Shown here: positions 62,697-64,000 of the stretch, in pieces
Position numbering within the stretch: position 1 is the first letter of the stretch
Layout: each line of letters opens with the position of its first letter
Assembly (NCBI GenBank): GCA_964556225.1
Contig: CAZKVJ010000003.1
Location: 161,560 to 225,559, forward strand
Length of the DNA: 64,000 nucleotides
Direction of reading: 5' to 3'
DNA from: CAZKVJ01 sp964556225
Lineage (GTDB): Bacteria; Actinomycetota; Acidimicrobiia; Acidimicrobiales; Ilumatobacteraceae
Position numbers and translations under genes: made by a program
The notes under the pieces: model-generated
The model's input: the letters and a program-made list of their open reading frames with translations, nothing else
What the model was told of the DNA's origin: nothing
Database searches by the model: none

Positions 62697-63785
62697 TCAG
62701 GCGGGCGGGGGCAGGGGGACGGTGGTGCCGGTGCGGGGGAGCTCGATGAAGGTGCGACCGGGGGTGAGCTCGATGACCGAGCCGTCGTCGGCCGTGAGCG
62801 TGAACGGCTCGAGGCGGTCGTCACGGGTCCAGGTGCCGTGCACCATGTTCCCGCCCGTGAAGACGAACGCCTCGCCGGAGCCGAGCGCCTGCGCGTCGGG
62901 GCTCCCGGAGATGCCCGGCCGGTACTCCATCACCAGCACGACCACGTTGTTCGTCGTGACCCGGCCGCCGGCGGCGTCGTTGTGGGCCTTGCCCTCCATG
63001 GTGCGCCGGTACAGCCCCGTGGCCGGATCCCACTCCCAGAGCACGTCGACGGCGTCGAGCGTGAGGTCGACCCCGGCGCTCGGGGTGCCCGCCGGCGCCT
63101 CGTCGGCGTCGCGGTAGGCGAACTGCTGGATCGGCGGCCGGGCGTCGGCCGGCGCGTAGCTCCACAGGTCGGTGGTGTTCGAGTAGAGGTTGTGCGGCAC
63201 ACTGCGGTCGCCGCTGCGGTAGTACGCCGCCGCCCGGCTGGGCCCGATGTCGACGAGGTCGCTGGCGCGGATCGCCGCCGTCACCGTGGCGTTCCCGCCG
63301 CTCCACGCGAACAGCGGGTGCGAGAGCGAACCGAACAGGTCGATGTCCTGCATCCGACCCGAGCGGATCGGTCCGACGGGGTCGCTGCCCTGGCTCTGGA
63401 ACACCATGGCGAAGCGGGTGAGGTTGTCGTTGACGATCTCCTCGTACACCAGGTCGGCGGCGTTGAAGCCGGTCTGGGGCCGGGCGCCGGGCGCGTTGTC
63501 GATCTTCACGACGAGCGCCGGTCGGAGGAACCCGAGGTCGGTGGCCAGCACGCCGGTGAGTGGGAAGACCGGCGGCGGCGGCTCGGTCGTGGTGGTGGCC
63601 GGCTCCGTCGTCGTCGGCGCGACGGTCGTGGTGGTCGCCTTCGTGGTGGTGGGGGCGACCGTGGTGGAGGTGGTGCTCGGCGCTGTGGCGTCCGAGGAGC
63701 TGCCGCAGGCGGCGAGGCCGACCAGCAGGGCGGCGGCGGCGAGGCCGCGGAGAACGGGGTTCAGGTTCGAATGAGCAGCGCGCAT
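62697..63785 (-). CDS. DUF3048-family lipoprotein (YerB-like)
   Basis: 362 residues from ATG 63785. A lipoprotein signal is plain (VLRGLAAAALLVGLAAC, lipobox LAAC), followed by a long Thr/Pro linker rich in TTTT runs and then the DUF3048 domain: RPALVVKIDNAPGARPQTGFNAADLVYEEIVNDNLTRF, PVGPIRSGRMQD, SNTTDLWS, and a C-terminal GRTFIELPRTGTTV. YerB-like proteins sit on the outer face of the membrane; their function is unknown, with a cell-wall role often assumed. A longer frame would run into palindrome B5, so the internal ATG with the signal peptide is preferred. Confidence 0.85.
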   Translation of the reverse strand: MRAAHSNLNPVLRGLAAAALLVGLAACGSSSDATAPSTTSTTVAPTTTKATTTTVAPTTTEPATTTTEPPPPVFPLTGVLATDLGFLRPALVVKIDNAPGARPQTGFNAADLVYEEIVNDNLTRFAMVFQSQGSDPVGPIRSGRMQDIDLFGSLSHPLFAWSGGNATVTAAIRASDLVDIGPSRAAAYYRSGDRSVPHNLYSNTTDLWSYAPADARPPIQQFAYRDADEAPAGTPSAGVDLTLDAVDVLWEWDPATGLYRRTMEGKAHNDAAGGRVTTNNVVVLVMEYRPGISGSPDAQALGSGEAFVFTGGNMVHGTWTRDDRLEPFTLTADDGSVIELTPGRTFIELPRTGTTVPLPPPA

Positions 63786-63874
63786 GGGGGTGTGGGCATC
63801 CCGAATGGTCTCGTGGTGGGTCCGCCCACCCACCATTGTGCCGCTTCCACCCCCCGCGACACCGTCACCACCTC

Positions 63875-63920
63875 CGTTTGGTCGATTTGCCGGCAGAAAA
63901 TCCGGCAAAACGAACAAACG
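63875..63920. repeat. Family B palindrome, copy B5
   Basis: A 46-base imperfect palindrome: CGTTTGGTCGATTTGCCGG-CAGA (63875-63897) and AAATCCGGCAAAACGAACAAACG (63898-63920, given here as two adjoining parts AAATCCGGCAAAACG and AACAAACG). It lies upstream of the lipoprotein gene; a TCA triplet soon after (near 63930) may be the stop of a further minus-strand gene, which would again put the element at a gene 3' end. Confidence 0.75.
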
Positions 63921-63921
63921 C

Positions 63922-64000
63922 GACGCGGTCAGGGGGGGGGGTGGGGGACGTTATCGGGGGGGGCGGCGCGCAGGGGTCGCTGCCAGTTATCCAACAGGGG
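63922..64000. other. Low-quality contig end
   Basis: G-runs of nine or ten bases and broken composition resemble the sequence next to the N gap at 35.9 kb. I see no gene in it and would not trust the bases. Confidence 0.6.

Overview
The window is a very GC-rich chromosomal piece that reads like an actinomycete of the Acidimicrobiia type. Pointers are two F420-type (LLM) oxidoreductases, long terpene/acyl-CoA carboxylase operons, a HrpA-type helicase, a LuxR-family ATPase regulator and many GTG starts with a TANNNT box 6-8 bases upstream (leaderless style). The class-level assignment is inference. The sequence is a draft: 10 Ns at 35912-35921 join two low-quality contig ends, and the last ~80 bases are also poor. 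No rRNA, tRNA, CRISPR array, insertion sequence or phage gene was recognised.

Layout. 1-2.7 kb: an unidentified gene tail, RtcB RNA ligase (-) and an LLM oxidoreductase (+). 2.7-3.6 kb: alpha/beta hydrolase (-). 3.7-9.6 kb (+): mtnA, a class II aldolase and mtnP, which together look like the DHAP shunt that recycles methylthioadenosine and 5'-deoxyadenosine; then a C69-like hydrolase, a class III aminotransferase and a kinase-like protein. 9.6-13.9 kb (-): a complete sugar-type ABC importer operon. 14.2-18.0 kb: HrpA helicase. 18.1-21.6 kb: a secreted neocarzinostatin-like protein (-) and a patatin lipase (+). 21.7-25.0 kb (-): CoA-transferase, VOC protein and GH127-type glycosidase. 25.1-27.9 kb (+): LLM oxidoreductase, epoxide hydrolase and Tag glycosylase. 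27.9-30.7 kb: a hemerythrin-like protein divergent from two PNPOx-fold proteins, the second fused to GAF and winged-helix domains. 30.8-31.4 kb: a decayed sigma factor.

The most striking locus is 31.4-35.8 kb, an NAD-type formate dehydrogenase operon. The catalytic subunit has an in-frame UGA that aligns with selenocysteine of FdhA/FdhF and is followed by a bacterial SECIS hairpin with a GGUCU loop. Its N-terminal iron-sulfur half is a separate gene at the far end of the operon, so the alpha subunit is split and its two halves are in swapped order around a NuoE-NuoF fusion.

36.0-41.8 kb: CPBP protease, membrane alpha/beta hydrolase, DsbD-like thiol transporter, DEAD helicase (all -) and a small YgaP-like protein (+). 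41.9-50.0 kb (-): cupin, then an Atu-type acyclic-terpenoid operon (carboxylase beta and alpha, AtuA, TetR regulator, DinB-like protein, enoyl-CoA hydratase), divergent from a nitronate monooxygenase. 51.2-56.1 kb (-): two overlapping large ATPase regulators, one with a catalytically degenerate cyclase domain. They diverge from a 2153-residue secreted PKD-repeat protein (56.2-62.6 kb). The window closes with a DUF3048 lipoprotein (-).

Two families of ~46-51-base palindromes recur at gene 3' ends: family A at 18.0, 21.6, 38.4 and 62.6 kb, and family B at 27.2, 35.8-36.0, 42.3 and 63.9 kb. They are the main non-coding structure of the window.
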